In this document: positions 1-8,521 of the stretch, one piece after another
Position numbering within the stretch: the first letter of the stretch is position 1
Layout: each line of letters opens with the position of its first letter
Origin: Candidatus Solirubrobacter pratensis
Lineage (GTDB): Bacteria > Actinomycetota > Thermoleophilia > Solirubrobacterales > Solirubrobacteraceae
Assembly (NCBI RefSeq): GCF_000425945.1
Contig: NZ_AUEK01000008.1
Span: 372,001 to 436,000, forward strand
Reading direction: 5' to 3'
DNA length: 64,000 bases
The notes under the pieces: model-generated
Database searches by the model: none
The model's input: the letters and a program-made list of their open reading frames with translations, nothing else
What the model was told of the DNA's origin: nothing
Program-made: the position numbers and the translations under genes

Positions 1-1
1 A

Positions 2-1351
2 CGGCACGCGCAACTGCGCCGCCAGCTGCTCAGCGCCGACGTCATCTGCGGCTCGATCACCGGCGCCCTCGCCGCGCTCGTCACGGGCCTCCACTGGGAC
101 ACGCTGCCCGTCGTCGCGCTCGCGATCGGCCTCGGCTGGCCGGTGCTCGCCTATGTCTGCGGTCTCTACGCCTCCGACGACCTGCGGACGTGGGCGTCCG
201 GCGTCGGAGAGGCGCCGCGACTCGCCGTCACCTCGCTGCTCATCTCCTGGCCCGCCTTCGGCATCCTCGCTGCGCTCCACGGACCGCACGCCGTTCGCGG
301 CGCGCTCTTCGCCGGCGCGATGACGGGCGCCGGAGCAGGGCTCGGGCGCGCCGCGGCGCGCGTCGGCCTGCATCGCGTCCCGTCGCTGCGCCAGCGCACC
401 TTGCTCCTCGGCTCGGGCGCCGTCGCCAAGCAGCTCGTCGACCGGCTGCAGCGCCACCACGAGCTCGGCCTCGACCCCGTCGGCTTCATCGACGACGACG
501 TCCACCAGCCCGGTGAGCTCGGCATCCCCCGCCTCGGCACGCTCGACTCGCTCTCTGACCTGATCACGTTCGGCCGCGTGGATCGCGTGATGATCGCATT
601 CAGCCGCGCGAGCCATGAGGACCTGCTGCACTGCATCCGCGTCTGCCGCGACAAGGGCGTCACGGTCGACATCGTCCCGCGCCTGTTCGAGTTCCTCGAC
701 GGCGCGCGCTCGATCGAGCTGGTCGGCGGCATCCCGCTGCTCTCGATCCAGCAGCCCGCGCTGGCACCGCTGTCGCGCTTCACCAAGCGCGCGCTCGACG
801 TCGCCGGTGCGTCCGTCGTGCTGCTGCTGCTCTCGCCGCTGCTGCTCGCGGTCGCCGTCGCGATCAAGCTCAGCTCGCGCGGCGGCGTGTTCTTCACGCA
901 GCAGCGCTCCGGCCGCGGCGGTCGCTTCTTCCGGCTCTACAAGTTCCGCTCGATGAAGGTCGATGCGACCGTGCTCGTGCGCGAGGACGGCGCGATCGTC
1001 AAGCGGCCGGACGACGACCGCATCACGCGCGTCGGCCGCTTCATCCGCCGCTTCTCGATCGACGAGGCGCCTCAGCTGCTGAACGTCCTCAAGGGCGACA
1101 TGAGCCTCGTCGGGCCGCGTCCGCTCGTGCTCGCCGAGCACGCAGCGCTGAGCGAGGACTGGCAGACGCGCCGCGCCGACCTCCGTCCTGGCCTGACCGG
1201 CCCGTGGCAGATCTCAGGACGCTCGCACATCCCGTTCCAGGACATGATCAAGTTCGATTACCAGTACGTCGCCGGCTGGTCGCTCGCGCGCGACGTCGAG
1301 ATCCTGCTCGCTACGCTCCCGGCCGTGATCTCCGGGCGCGGCGCGTACTGA
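2..1351 (+). CDS. Polyprenyl glycosylphosphotransferase (initiating sugar transferase), 5' partial
   Basis: The frame is open from the window edge, so the true start lies outside. The visible part has hydrophobic segments, then a Rossmann-like stretch (LLLGSGAVAKQL, about visible residue 130) as in CoA-binding-like regions of WcaJ/EpsL-type enzymes. It ends with a bacterial sugar transferase domain starting near FTKRALDVAGAS, with one membrane helix, YKFRSMKVDA, and DEAPQLLNVLKGDMSLVGPRP. Family knowledge: such enzymes transfer a sugar-1-phosphate from a nucleotide sugar to undecaprenyl phosphate at the inner membrane, the first step of exopolysaccharide repeat-unit assembly. The CpsB-like gene follows directly (TGATTG junction), so the two are translationally coupled. 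The sugar transferred cannot be told from sequence. Confidence 0.93.
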   Translation, partial: RHAQLRRQLLSADVICGSITGALAALVTGLHWDTLPVVALAIGLGWPVLAYVCGLYASDDLRTWASGVGEAPRLAVTSLLISWPAFGILAALHGPHAVRGALFAGAMTGAGAGLGRAAARVGLHRVPSLRQRTLLLGSGAVAKQLVDRLQRHHELGLDPVGFIDDDVHQPGELGIPRLGTLDSLSDLITFGRVDRVMIAFSRASHEDLLHCIRVCRDKGVTVDIVPRLFEFLDGARSIELVGGIPLLSIQQPALAPLSRFTKRALDVAGASVVLLLLSPLLLAVAVAIKLSSRGGVFFTQQRSGRGGRFFRLYKFRSMKVDATVLVREDGAIVKRPDDDRITRVGRFIRRFSIDEAPQLLNVLKGDMSLVGPRPLVLAEHAALSEDWQTRRADLRPGLTGPWQISGRSHIPFQDMIKFDYQYVAGWSLARDVEILLATLPAVISGRGAY

Positions 1352-2080
1352 TTGATCGACCTGCACTGCCACGCGCTGCCGGGCGTCGACGACGGGCCTG
1401 CGCAGCAGGCCGGCGCGCTCGCGCTGCTGCGCGCGGCGGCGGCCGGCGGCACGCGCACCGTCGTCGCCACGCCGCACGTCTCGCCGCGCTATCGCACGTC
1501 GCCGGAGACGATCGACGCCGGCGTGGCGGGGATGCGCGCCGCGCTCGCGGCTGAGCGCGTCGAGCTCGAGCTGCTCGGGGGGGCGGAGGTGGCGATGGAG
1601 CTCGCGCTCGAGCTGCCCGACGCCGTTCTGCGGCAGCTGACGCTCGGGGACTCGTCGTGCCTGCTGCTCGAGTCGCCGCTCGCGCCCGCCGTCGGCCCCG
1701 TGTTCGAGCGCTGCGTCGCGGAGCTGCAGCAGCGCGGCTACCGGATCCTGCTCGCCCACCCGGAGCGCGCGCCGGCCTTCCTCTCCCGCCCGCAGCGCCT
1801 GCAGGCGCTGGTCGAGGGCGGCGCGTTGTGCTCGATCACCGCTTCCTCGCTCGACGGGCGCTTCGGCGCGGCGGCACGCTGGTATGCGCTCGAATTGCTT
1901 CGCGACGGGCTCGTGCACAGCGTCGATTCCGACGCGCATGACGCGATCGGCCGCCCGCCCGGGCTGACGGCCGGTCTCACGGCAGCCGCCGAGACGCTGC
2001 CGCCGCTGCGGGAACGGGCCGCGTGGCTCACGACCGGCGCGCCGGCCGCGCTGCTCGCCGACGCGCCGCTGCCCGGCTGA
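1352..2080 (+). CDS. CpsB/CapC-type PHP-domain tyrosine phosphatase
   Basis: A 242-aa PHP-fold metal-dependent phosphatase. Metal-binding motifs are DLHCHALPGVDDGP at residues 3-16, ATPHVSPRY near 47, LAHPERAP and DSDAHD near the end. Relatives (CpsB, YwqE) dephosphorylate the tyrosine autokinase that controls polysaccharide chain length; the kinase here is probably the one at 8522-10087. The TTG start touches the TGA of the sugar transferase gene and there is no separate Shine-Dalgarno, so translation is probably by re-initiation. The 3' end overlaps the convergent glycosyltransferase gene by 53 bp. Confidence 0.9.
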   Translation: MIDLHCHALPGVDDGPAQQAGALALLRAAAAGGTRTVVATPHVSPRYRTSPETIDAGVAGMRAALAAERVELELLGGAEVAMELALELPDAVLRQLTLGDSSCLLLESPLAPAVGPVFERCVAELQQRGYRILLAHPERAPAFLSRPQRLQALVEGGALCSITASSLDGRFGAAARWYALELLRDGLVHSVDSDAHDAIGRPPGLTAGLTAAAETLPPLRERAAWLTTGAPAALLADAPLPG

Positions 2081-3167
2081 GCACGGCGTCGTAGGCGGCG
2101 GCGGTCTCGCGCACCATCCGCTCGGCGGTGAACCGCTCCGCGTGCCGCGCCCGCGAGGCCGCTGCCATGCGGGCCCGCCGCGCCGGGTCGAGCAGCAGCT
2201 CGGCCAGCGCCGCGGCCAGCCGGCGGGGATCGCCGGGCGGCACGAGCAGCCCGGTGTCCGGCGCCACCGCCTCGCGCGTCCCGCCGACGTCGGTCGCGAC
2301 CTGCGGCACGCCGCACGCCTGGGCCTCCAATACACCGATCGGGAACGCCTCCCACGCCGACGGAAGGGCGTAGACGTCGAGCGCCTGCAGATGCCGGGCG
2401 GCCGGCGCCGAGAAGGGCAGGAACGCGAGCCGGCCGTCGAGTCCGAGCCGCGCGGCGCGCGCCTGGAGCGCCGCGCGCTCGGGCCCGTCGCCGACGACGG
2501 CGACCCGCGCGGCCGGCACGCGGCCGAGCAGCTCGGGCACGGCGTCGAGCAGCACCTCCACCGACTTCTGGCGCCGCAGCACGGTGACGGCGCCGACCAG
2601 CAGCCCGCCGGCCCGCAGCGCCGCCAGGGCGGGATCGGCGGTGAGCCCCGGGTCCGGCGGCGGGCAGCCGTTGTGGACGACGATCAGGCGGTCGGGCTCG
2701 ACAACGCGCGCCTCGGTCGCGATCCGGCGCTCGTCCTCGCAGACGCAGATCAGCCCGGCGGTCAGCGGGCCGAGCAGCCGCTCGGCTGCGAGCCCGAAGC
2801 GCCGGCGCCTGGCCGAGACGTCGCCGACGAACGGGAGGCAGTGCGGCGTGTAGATCGCCGGCAGCCGCCGCGACGCCGCCGCGAGCCGCGCGAGCACGCC
2901 GGCCTTGGCCGCGTGGCCATGGACCACGTCGAAGCCGCGCAGCTCCCGGATCAGGCCGGCGAGCGCGGCGGCGTCCCGCTGCGGGTGCGCGTAGTCGCGC
3001 CCGAGCGGGAGCGCATGGAACGCCTCGAGCCCGCCGGCGCCGGCGAGGTCGGGCGGCCCGAAGACGACCGGCTCGTGCCCGTACGCGCTCAGGCCGAGGG
3101 CGAGCAGCCTGACGTGCTCGGCGACGCCGCCGTCCGGCGGCTCGCATATGAGTGCGACGCGCGCCAC
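2028..3167 (-). CDS. Glycosyltransferase family 4
   Basis: A 379-aa GT-B fold enzyme. The N-terminus carries the usual GGVAEHVRLLALGL acceptor-side motif (residues about 13-26). The C-terminal nucleotide-sugar domain carries RRQKSVEVLLDA and an E-x7-E type motif in SAWEAFPIGVLEAQACGVP. It should add one sugar to the lipid-linked repeat unit on the cytoplasmic face. GTG start; the gene begins one base after the stop of the hexapeptide transferase at 3169-3717, so the pair is one transcription unit. Its last 53 bp overlap the convergent phosphatase gene. Sugar donor unknown. Confidence 0.9.
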   Translation of the reverse strand: MARVALICEPPDGGVAEHVRLLALGLSAYGHEPVVFGPPDLAGAGGLEAFHALPLGRDYAHPQRDAAALAGLIRELRGFDVVHGHAAKAGVLARLAAASRRLPAIYTPHCLPFVGDVSARRRRFGLAAERLLGPLTAGLICVCEDERRIATEARVVEPDRLIVVHNGCPPPDPGLTADPALAALRAGGLLVGAVTVLRRQKSVEVLLDAVPELLGRVPAARVAVVGDGPERAALQARAARLGLDGRLAFLPFSAPAARHLQALDVYALPSAWEAFPIGVLEAQACGVPQVATDVGGTREAVAPDTGLLVPPGDPRRLAAALAELLLDPARRARMAAASRARHAERFTAERMVRETAAAYDAVLSRAAARRRAARPARRS

Positions 3168-3168
3168 G

Positions 3169-3717
3169 TCAGCGCTGCCTGACGACGCGCGCCGGCGCCC
3201 CGGCGATCACGACGTCGCTGCCGAAGGACGAGGTCACGACCGAATTCGCCCCCACCTGCACGCGGTCGCCGAGCTCGACGGGCCCGAACACCGCGGCGCC
3301 CGGCCCGATGAACGCGTCGTCGCCGACCGACGGCGAGCCGGCCAACCCGTCCCCGACCACCACCGCGTCGGAGCCGAGCGTCACGCCCTGCATGATCGTC
3401 GCCCGCGCGCCGACGCGGCAGCCGGGCCCGATCACGACGCCGGTCGGGTGGTACAGCACGAGGCCGGGGCCGATCTCGGCCTGGAAGGCGGCGTCGCAGC
3501 CCGTCAGGACGTGATTGGCCTGCTTGACCAGGGCCCCCGCCGCGCGCGAGCGCCCGCCCGCGGCCTGAGCGAGGCGCAGCAGCGCGACGGCGGCGAACCG
3601 CACCGTGGGCGCGTTGCGCGCGATCGCACGCGCGACCGCCGCAGGCCCGGGCTGCTCCGGGAGGCCCGGAGCGTTGGCGCGGAAGTCGGCCTTCAGCAGG
3701 GCCCAGGTCGACGGCAC
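3169..3717 (-). CDS. Left-handed beta-helix (serine acetyltransferase-like) acyltransferase
   Basis: A 182-aa protein with an alpha-helical N-terminus (KADFRANAPGLPEQ) and a C-terminal hexapeptide-repeat beta-helix (LYHPTGVVIGPGCRVGARA onward). This is the architecture of CysE and of the WcaB/EpsH-like polysaccharide acetyltransferases; the HP pair in LYHPTG matches the catalytic His region. In this neighbourhood O- or N-acetylation of an exopolysaccharide sugar is more likely than cysteine synthesis, but the sequence alone does not decide. A GTG start at 3717 was chosen because the open frame upstream is antisense to the next gene and low in coding character. Confidence 0.82.
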   Translation of the reverse strand: MPSTWALLKADFRANAPGLPEQPGPAAVARAIARNAPTVRFAAVALLRLAQAAGGRSRAAGALVKQANHVLTGCDAAFQAEIGPGLVLYHPTGVVIGPGCRVGARATIMQGVTLGSDAVVVGDGLAGSPSVGDDAFIGPGAAVFGPVELGDRVQVGANSVVTSSFGSDVVIAGAPARVVRQR

Positions 3718-3746
3718 CGGCGCGAGTCTAGTGTCGCGAGTAGGCG

Positions 3747-5399
3747 CTAGCGGAGGCGGAAGCGGTGGTAGCGCGAGCGCGACGGGAGCGCGGTGCCGGT
3801 GCCGGTGAAGGTCGCGCGGACGCGGTAGCTCCCGGCCTTCAGGCGCGCGAGGTCGCGGCTGTAGGCGCCGGACCCGGCGACCGTCGCGCTCGTGCGCCGC
3901 GCGGTCTTCCAACCCGGCGAGGCGCGCCGCTCGACGCTGATCCGCACCACACCACTCGTCGCGCCCTTGACGCGGCCCTTCACGCGGACGCTCGAGGCGC
4001 GCGCCGTGGTGGCGGTGCGCGCCGGGGCGCTCGCGCCCGCCGCATGCGCGCGCGGGCGCTTGTGGGAGGGGCGGCGCGGCGCCGGTGTCGGCTTGGGCGG
4101 GACCGGCGTCGCCGTCGGGGTGGGCGTGGGCGCCTGCGGCGCGGGGGTCGGCGTCGGGGTCGGGATCGGTGTGGGCGTCGGGGTGGGCGTCGGCGTCGGC
4201 GTGGTGCCGACGGACGTGTCGGTCGGCGCGGCCGGGCGCAGCAGCACCGCGCCCGAGGCCGGCGGGAGCGTCACGGACGTCACGTCCTTGCCGGTCAGGT
4301 CCTTGAAGCCGGAGCCGACGGTCGCGCTGCGCGTGACCGTGCCGGGCTCGTTGACGAGCACCGTGCCGCCGGCGAAGTCCCGCCGCAACACGCCGCCGAT
4401 CTCGTAGCGGTCGCCGAGCGCCGCGCCCAGCTTGGTGTCGTAGCCGCTCCACCAGTCGTCGGGCGTGCCGCCGCGCTCGTTGCCGATCGCGTCGCGGCCC
4501 GAGGAGAGCAGGAAGTACGCGGCCAGCCCGTAGAGCTGCCCGGCGGCCGTGTCGGCGCGACCGTCGAGCACGACGCCGTGGCCCTCGGCGTGGCGGCGGT
4601 CGACCCAGGCGAGGAAGGTCTTGAGCGAGTAGGTCCAAGTGCCGCCGGTGATGCCGGTGTCATTGACGCCGCGCTCGATCTCGATCAGGTCCGCGGCCTG
4701 CAACTCGCGCTTGAGGTAGCTGTTTCCGTCCCCGAGGTACCAGAGCGCGTTGTGGACGATCTCCGCGCCCGGCAGGGCGGCGCGGATCTGCTCCATGAAC
4801 TCGGCCATGTAGCGCTGCCAGACGGCGAGCGTCATCGGCTGGCCGGTGCGCGGGTCGATCGGGGCGATCGTCGTGCCGGCGCCGTTGGACACGCGCGGCT
4901 CCATGTTGACGTCGTCGACGAACAAGCCGCGGTAACCGGCGGCGACCTGGGCCTTGGCCTTGGCGATCCAGTCGGCGCGGAACGCGGGCGAGCCGATGTC
5001 GGCCGCGTACTGCGTGCACGTCGTGCCGTTGCAGGCGAACTGCACATAGAGCTTGTTGCCGCTCGCATCCCGCAGGATCCACTCGGGGTGCTGCGTGGCG
5101 AGCGCCTCGCCCGGATAGATCGCGTAGGCGTCCTTGTACGTCCAGGCCGTCGAGTACCAGCTCAGGCGCGCGTCGAAGTACGGCGCGTAGGTGCGCATGC
5201 GGTAGTAGTGCGAGCGCATCCAGCTCTGCTGCGCCGGCGTCGGCGCGGAGGTGAAGCGGTCGAAGCTGGACTCCGCGGCCTTGGCGAAGTTCACCGTGCC
5301 GGCATCTGCGGCGTGCGCGGTGGGCGCGGCGCCGGCCAATGCGGCGACGGCGAGGGCTGAGGCGGCGAGGCGGCGTGCCCCGCCCATGCAAGCGGTCAA
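3747..5399 (-). CDS. Secreted putative glycosidase (GHL15-like) under c-di-GMP riboswitch control
   Basis: A 550-aa protein with a signal peptide (hydrophobic LAASALAVAALAGAAPTAHA, residues 11-30). A TIM-barrel-like catalytic region of about residues 35-390 resembles the GHL15 hypothetical glycosyl hydrolase family (RGLFVDDVNMEP, IEIERGVN, LDGRAD). A TPTPTP linker (about 405-435) and a C-terminal all-beta domain follow. The TTG start at 5399 is chosen because an AAGGAG lies exactly six bases upstream. That AAGGAG is part of the P1 stem of the riboswitch at 5401-5498. A role in trimming or releasing extracellular polysaccharide fits the location but is inference; catalytic residues are not proven. 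Confidence 0.85.
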   Translation of the reverse strand: MTACMGGARRLAASALAVAALAGAAPTAHAADAGTVNFAKAAESSFDRFTSAPTPAQQSWMRSHYYRMRTYAPYFDARLSWYSTAWTYKDAYAIYPGEALATQHPEWILRDASGNKLYVQFACNGTTCTQYAADIGSPAFRADWIAKAKAQVAAGYRGLFVDDVNMEPRVSNGAGTTIAPIDPRTGQPMTLAVWQRYMAEFMEQIRAALPGAEIVHNALWYLGDGNSYLKRELQAADLIEIERGVNDTGITGGTWTYSLKTFLAWVDRRHAEGHGVVLDGRADTAAGQLYGLAAYFLLSSGRDAIGNERGGTPDDWWSGYDTKLGAALGDRYEIGGVLRRDFAGGTVLVNEPGTVTRSATVGSGFKDLTGKDVTSVTLPPASGAVLLRPAAPTDTSVGTTPTPTPTPTPTPIPTPTPTPAPQAPTPTPTATPVPPKPTPAPRRPSHKRPRAHAAGASAPARTATTARASSVRVKGRVKGATSGVVRISVERRASPGWKTARRTSATVAGSGAYSRDLARLKAGSYRVRATFTGTGTALPSRSRYHRFRLR

Positions 5400-5400
5400 C

Positions 5401-5498
5401 GTGTGCTCCTTCGGCGGCTGGGCGACCTCGCGGCGGGTCGAGGTCCCTGGCTTTGCGTCCCCGCCTCACGACGGGTTTGCCTTTGTCGGTGAGCGCAC
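5401..5498 (-). promoter_or_regulatory. Cyclic di-GMP-I (GEMM-I) riboswitch
   Basis: On the minus strand the conserved GEMM-I elements occur in order: GACAAAGGCAAACC (about 5487-5474), GGGACGCAAAGCC (about 5462-5450), an ACCTCG/CGAGGT hairpin (about 5446-5427) and GGTCGCCCAGCCGCCGA (to about 5412). A P1 stem can form between GTGCGCTC (5498-5491) and GAGCACAC (5408-5401), with one C-A mismatch. The 3' P1 strand overlaps the AAGGAG ribosome binding site of the TTG start at 5399, so ligand binding would be expected to affect translation directly. The direction (off when bound) is inference. Confidence 0.9.
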
Positions 5499-5603
5499 CT
5501 GGTGGCGCGCCGAGGAGTGCATCGGCAGAACGCGCCTCGGGTTTGAGTCCGGGGCGGCATCGAACATCCGTCCCGGTCGCTTGGGAAACGCGAATGCCGA
5601 GGC

Positions 5604-8492
5604 ATGATGGGCGCGGTGAGACGCCGCGCCCTTCCGCTGCTCGCCTGGGCCGCGGCGCTCATCGCACCCCAGACGGCCGCGGCCCAGGTGGTCACCGCCC
5701 GTGCCGACGCGCTCAGGACCGGCTGGTACCGCGACCAGCCGCAGCTCTCGCCGGGGCAGGTGACGGGCGGGACGTTCGGCCGCCTCTTCGACGCCGAGGT
5801 CGCCGGGCAGGTCTACGCCCAGCCGCTGGTCGCCGACGGCACGCTGCTGATCGCGACCGAGGACAACGAGGTCTACGGGCTCGATCCCCTCACCGGCGCG
5901 CGCAAGTGGACGCGTGAGCTCGGCACGCCGTTCGACCCTGGCGGCGTCGGCGAGTACGGCTGCGGCGACCTCTACCCGCACGTCGGCGTCACGGCCACCC
6001 CGGTCGTCGACGGTGACACGGCGTATATGACCGCGAAGACGCTCGAGGACGACGGCTCGGTCGCGTACTGGATGCACGCGCTCGACGTGCGGACCGGGAG
6101 CGAGAAGTCCGGCTTCCCGGTCGCGATCGCGGGCGAGGCGGGCAACGCGCCCGGCAAGGCGTTCGACCCTCGCATGCACCTGCAGCGCCCGGCGCTGCTG
6201 CTCCTGGACGGCGTCGTCTACGCCGCGTTCGGCGGCCATTGCGACATCTCGCCCTACCAGGGCTGGGTCGCCGGCGTCTCGACCGCCGGCCGGCTGACCG
6301 CACTGTGGACGGCGGAGACGGCGCCAGGCGCCGACGGCGCCGGCATCTGGCAGGCTGGCGGCGGCCTCATGTCGGACGGCCCCGGACGCATGTTCCTCGC
6401 CACCGGCAACTTCAACTCGCCGCCGTTCGGCCCCGGTGACGAGCCCCCGGGCGCGCTCGGCCAGTCGGTCGCGCGCGTCGACGTGCAGGGCGACGGCTCG
6501 CTGCGGACGAAGGACTTCTTCTCCCCCTTCGACGCGGACGTGCTCGACGGCTACGACGCGGACTTCGGCTCCGGCGGCCCGGTCGGGCTGCCGTCGGCCG
6601 CCGAGCTGCCGGGCAGCCCGTTCGGGACCCCGGCCTACCCGCGGCTCCTGGTCGCGGTCGGCAAGGTCGGCTACGTCTATCTGCTCGATCGCGACGCGCT
6701 GGGCGGGCGCGGCGAGGACGGCGGCGGCGACGCGGTCGTCGCGCGCATCGGCCCGTACGGCGGCGTCTGGTCCTCACCTGCCGTGTGGCCCGGCGACGGC
6801 GGCTGGATCTACATCCCCACCGCGTCGCCCGGCAACGTCCCCGGCGGCTCGAGCGGGGCGCTGAACTTCTATCGCTCCGGCGTCGACGGCCAGGGCCGGC
6901 CGACGCTGTCGCTGACCGCCACGACGGAGCCGTTCGGCTTCGGCTCAAGCGCGCCGGTCGTGACGTCCGACGGGACGCAGAGCGGCTCCGCGCTCGTCTG
7001 GCTCACCTGGTCGCCGGGCACCGACAGCCCCGGTGCGCAACTGCGCGCCTACCCGGCCACGCCGCCCGCGGGCTCGGACCCGGCGCCGCTGTGGAGCGCC
7101 CCGATCGGCGTAGCGGCCAAGTTCGCCCCGCCCGGCGTGGCCGACGGGCGCGTGTACGTCGGCACGGCGGACGGGCACGTCTACGGCTATGGCTCGCCGG
7201 TCGATCCGGCACTCACGGGGCCCGACGTCGTCTGCGGGGAGCCCGTCGCGGTCGGCGCGTCGCGGACCTGCGAGGCGGTCTTCACGGCGCGCCGGGACGT
7301 CCACGTCACCGGCGTGAACGGCACGTCGCCCGCGTTCGTGCCGAGCGCGCCGGCGCTGCCGCTCGACCTCCAGGCCGGCGATCGGCTGACCATCCCGGTC
7401 ACGTTCACGGCGCAGAGCACCGGCCCCGCCGGCGGCTCGGTGCGCGTGCAGACGACCGAGGGCCAGTTCGCGGTCGGCGTGACCGGCACGGGCATCGCCG
7501 ACGGGCCGCTGCTGGCGTCCGGCACGCCGGTGCTGAGCTTCGGCGGCATCGCGCAGGGGCGGAAGGTGACAGGGACGGTGATCCTCCGCAACGCCGGCTC
7601 CCAGCCGCTGACGATCGACGAGATCATCAGTCCGTCGGCCCCGTTCTCGATCTCCGGCGCGCCGGGGAGCGGCGATGAGCTGCCGCCGGGCGAGGAGGTG
7701 ACGGTGAGCGTCGTGCTCACGGCGTCCCAGATCGGCGACTACGAGGACGACCTGACCGTCCGCAGCAGCGGCGGCGACGTCGAGGTCGGGCTGGTGGCCA
7801 GCGTGCGGACGCCGCCGGAGCTCTCGATCGGCGGCTCGGGCGCTTTCGGCGACGTCGTCGTAGGCGAGAGTGCGGAGCGCACCGTGACGCTCACGAATAC
7901 CGGAGGCTCGCGGCTGACGATCACGAAGTCCAAGCCGCCGGTCGGCGGCGACTTTCGCGCGCTGACCAGCGTGCCCGAAGGCAGCTCGATCGCGCCCGGG
8001 CGCTCGGTGACGCTGACGGTGCGCTTCACGCCCGCGTCCGAGGGGCCGGCGCACGCCGCGTGGACGGTCACCGCCGATGACGGCACCGGCGTCCACGACA
8101 TCGCGTTCGAGGGGACCGGGGTGGCCGCGCCGGCGCCGACGCCCACCCCTGCGCCGTTCGACGGCCCCCCGGCGCCGCTGATCACGCCGACGCCGACGCC
8201 CACTCCCACCGTGACGCCGCCGCGGATCAAGCCGAAGCTCACCACGCTGCACGCCAAGACCGACCAGCACCGGCGCAGGATCTCGGTCAGTTTCGTGCTC
8301 GACCGCGCCATCACGGTGCGGGTCGAGCTGCTGCGTGGCAAGCGCGTGGCCAGGCGCGTCTCGCTCAGCGGGCGCCGCGGGACCAACCGCCTCACCGTCA
8401 CGCTCGGCTCGCTGCGGGCCGGGCGCTACACGCTCCGCCTCACCCCCGCGGGAGGCAGCGCCAGGACCCACCGGATCCGCGTCTCCGGCTGA
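5604..8492 (+). CDS. Large secreted PQQ-like beta-propeller / choice-of-anchor-D (ASH-like) protein
   Basis: A 962-aa exported protein. Signal peptide at residues 1-27 (ALPLLAWAAALIAPQTAAA). Residues 30-530 form a BamB/PQQ-like propeller with repeated blade motifs (GQVYAQPLVADGTLLIAT, DNEVYGLDPLTG, GHVYGYGSP). Residues about 545-850 are three immunoglobulin-like choice-of-anchor-D repeats (SFGGIAQG, AFGDVVVGES). Then come TPTPTP linkers and a C-terminal beta domain (VLDRAITVRVELLRGKR) seen in secreted proteins of soil actinobacteria. Probably a cell-surface or matrix protein linked to the polysaccharide island; no catalytic residues recognised. ATG at 5604 or 5607; neither has a good Shine-Dalgarno. 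Confidence 0.85.
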   Translation: MMGAVRRRALPLLAWAAALIAPQTAAAQVVTARADALRTGWYRDQPQLSPGQVTGGTFGRLFDAEVAGQVYAQPLVADGTLLIATEDNEVYGLDPLTGARKWTRELGTPFDPGGVGEYGCGDLYPHVGVTATPVVDGDTAYMTAKTLEDDGSVAYWMHALDVRTGSEKSGFPVAIAGEAGNAPGKAFDPRMHLQRPALLLLDGVVYAAFGGHCDISPYQGWVAGVSTAGRLTALWTAETAPGADGAGIWQAGGGLMSDGPGRMFLATGNFNSPPFGPGDEPPGALGQSVARVDVQGDGSLRTKDFFSPFDADVLDGYDADFGSGGPVGLPSAAELPGSPFGTPAYPRLLVAVGKVGYVYLLDRDALGGRGEDGGGDAVVARIGPYGGVWSSPAVWPGDGGWIYIPTASPGNVPGGSSGALNFYRSGVDGQGRPTLSLTATTEPFGFGSSAPVVTSDGTQSGSALVWLTWSPGTDSPGAQLRAYPATPPAGSDPAPLWSAPIGVAAKFAPPGVADGRVYVGTADGHVYGYGSPVDPALTGPDVVCGEPVAVGASRTCEAVFTARRDVHVTGVNGTSPAFVPSAPALPLDLQAGDRLTIPVTFTAQSTGPAGGSVRVQTTEGQFAVGVTGTGIADGPLLASGTPVLSFGGIAQGRKVTGTVILRNAGSQPLTIDEIISPSAPFSISGAPGSGDELPPGEEVTVSVVLTASQIGDYEDDLTVRSSGGDVEVGLVASVRTPPELSIGGSGAFGDVVVGESAERTVTLTNTGGSRLTITKSKPPVGGDFRALTSVPEGSSIAPGRSVTLTVRFTPASEGPAHAAWTVTADDGTGVHDIAFEGTGVAAPAPTPTPAPFDGPPAPLITPTPTPTPTVTPPRIKPKLTTLHAKTDQHRRRISVSFVLDRAITVRVELLRGKRVARRVSLSGRRGTNRLTVTLGSLRAGRYTLRLTPAGGSARTHRIRVSG

Positions 8493-8521
8493 CGGTGCCG
8501 GAGCTACCGTACCCTGTCGCC

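Noticed and set aside
4150-4210. Short tandem GC repeats resembling a CRISPR or microsatellite
   Set aside because: They encode the TPTPTP linker of the secreted glycosidase; no spacer structure, so not a CRISPR array.
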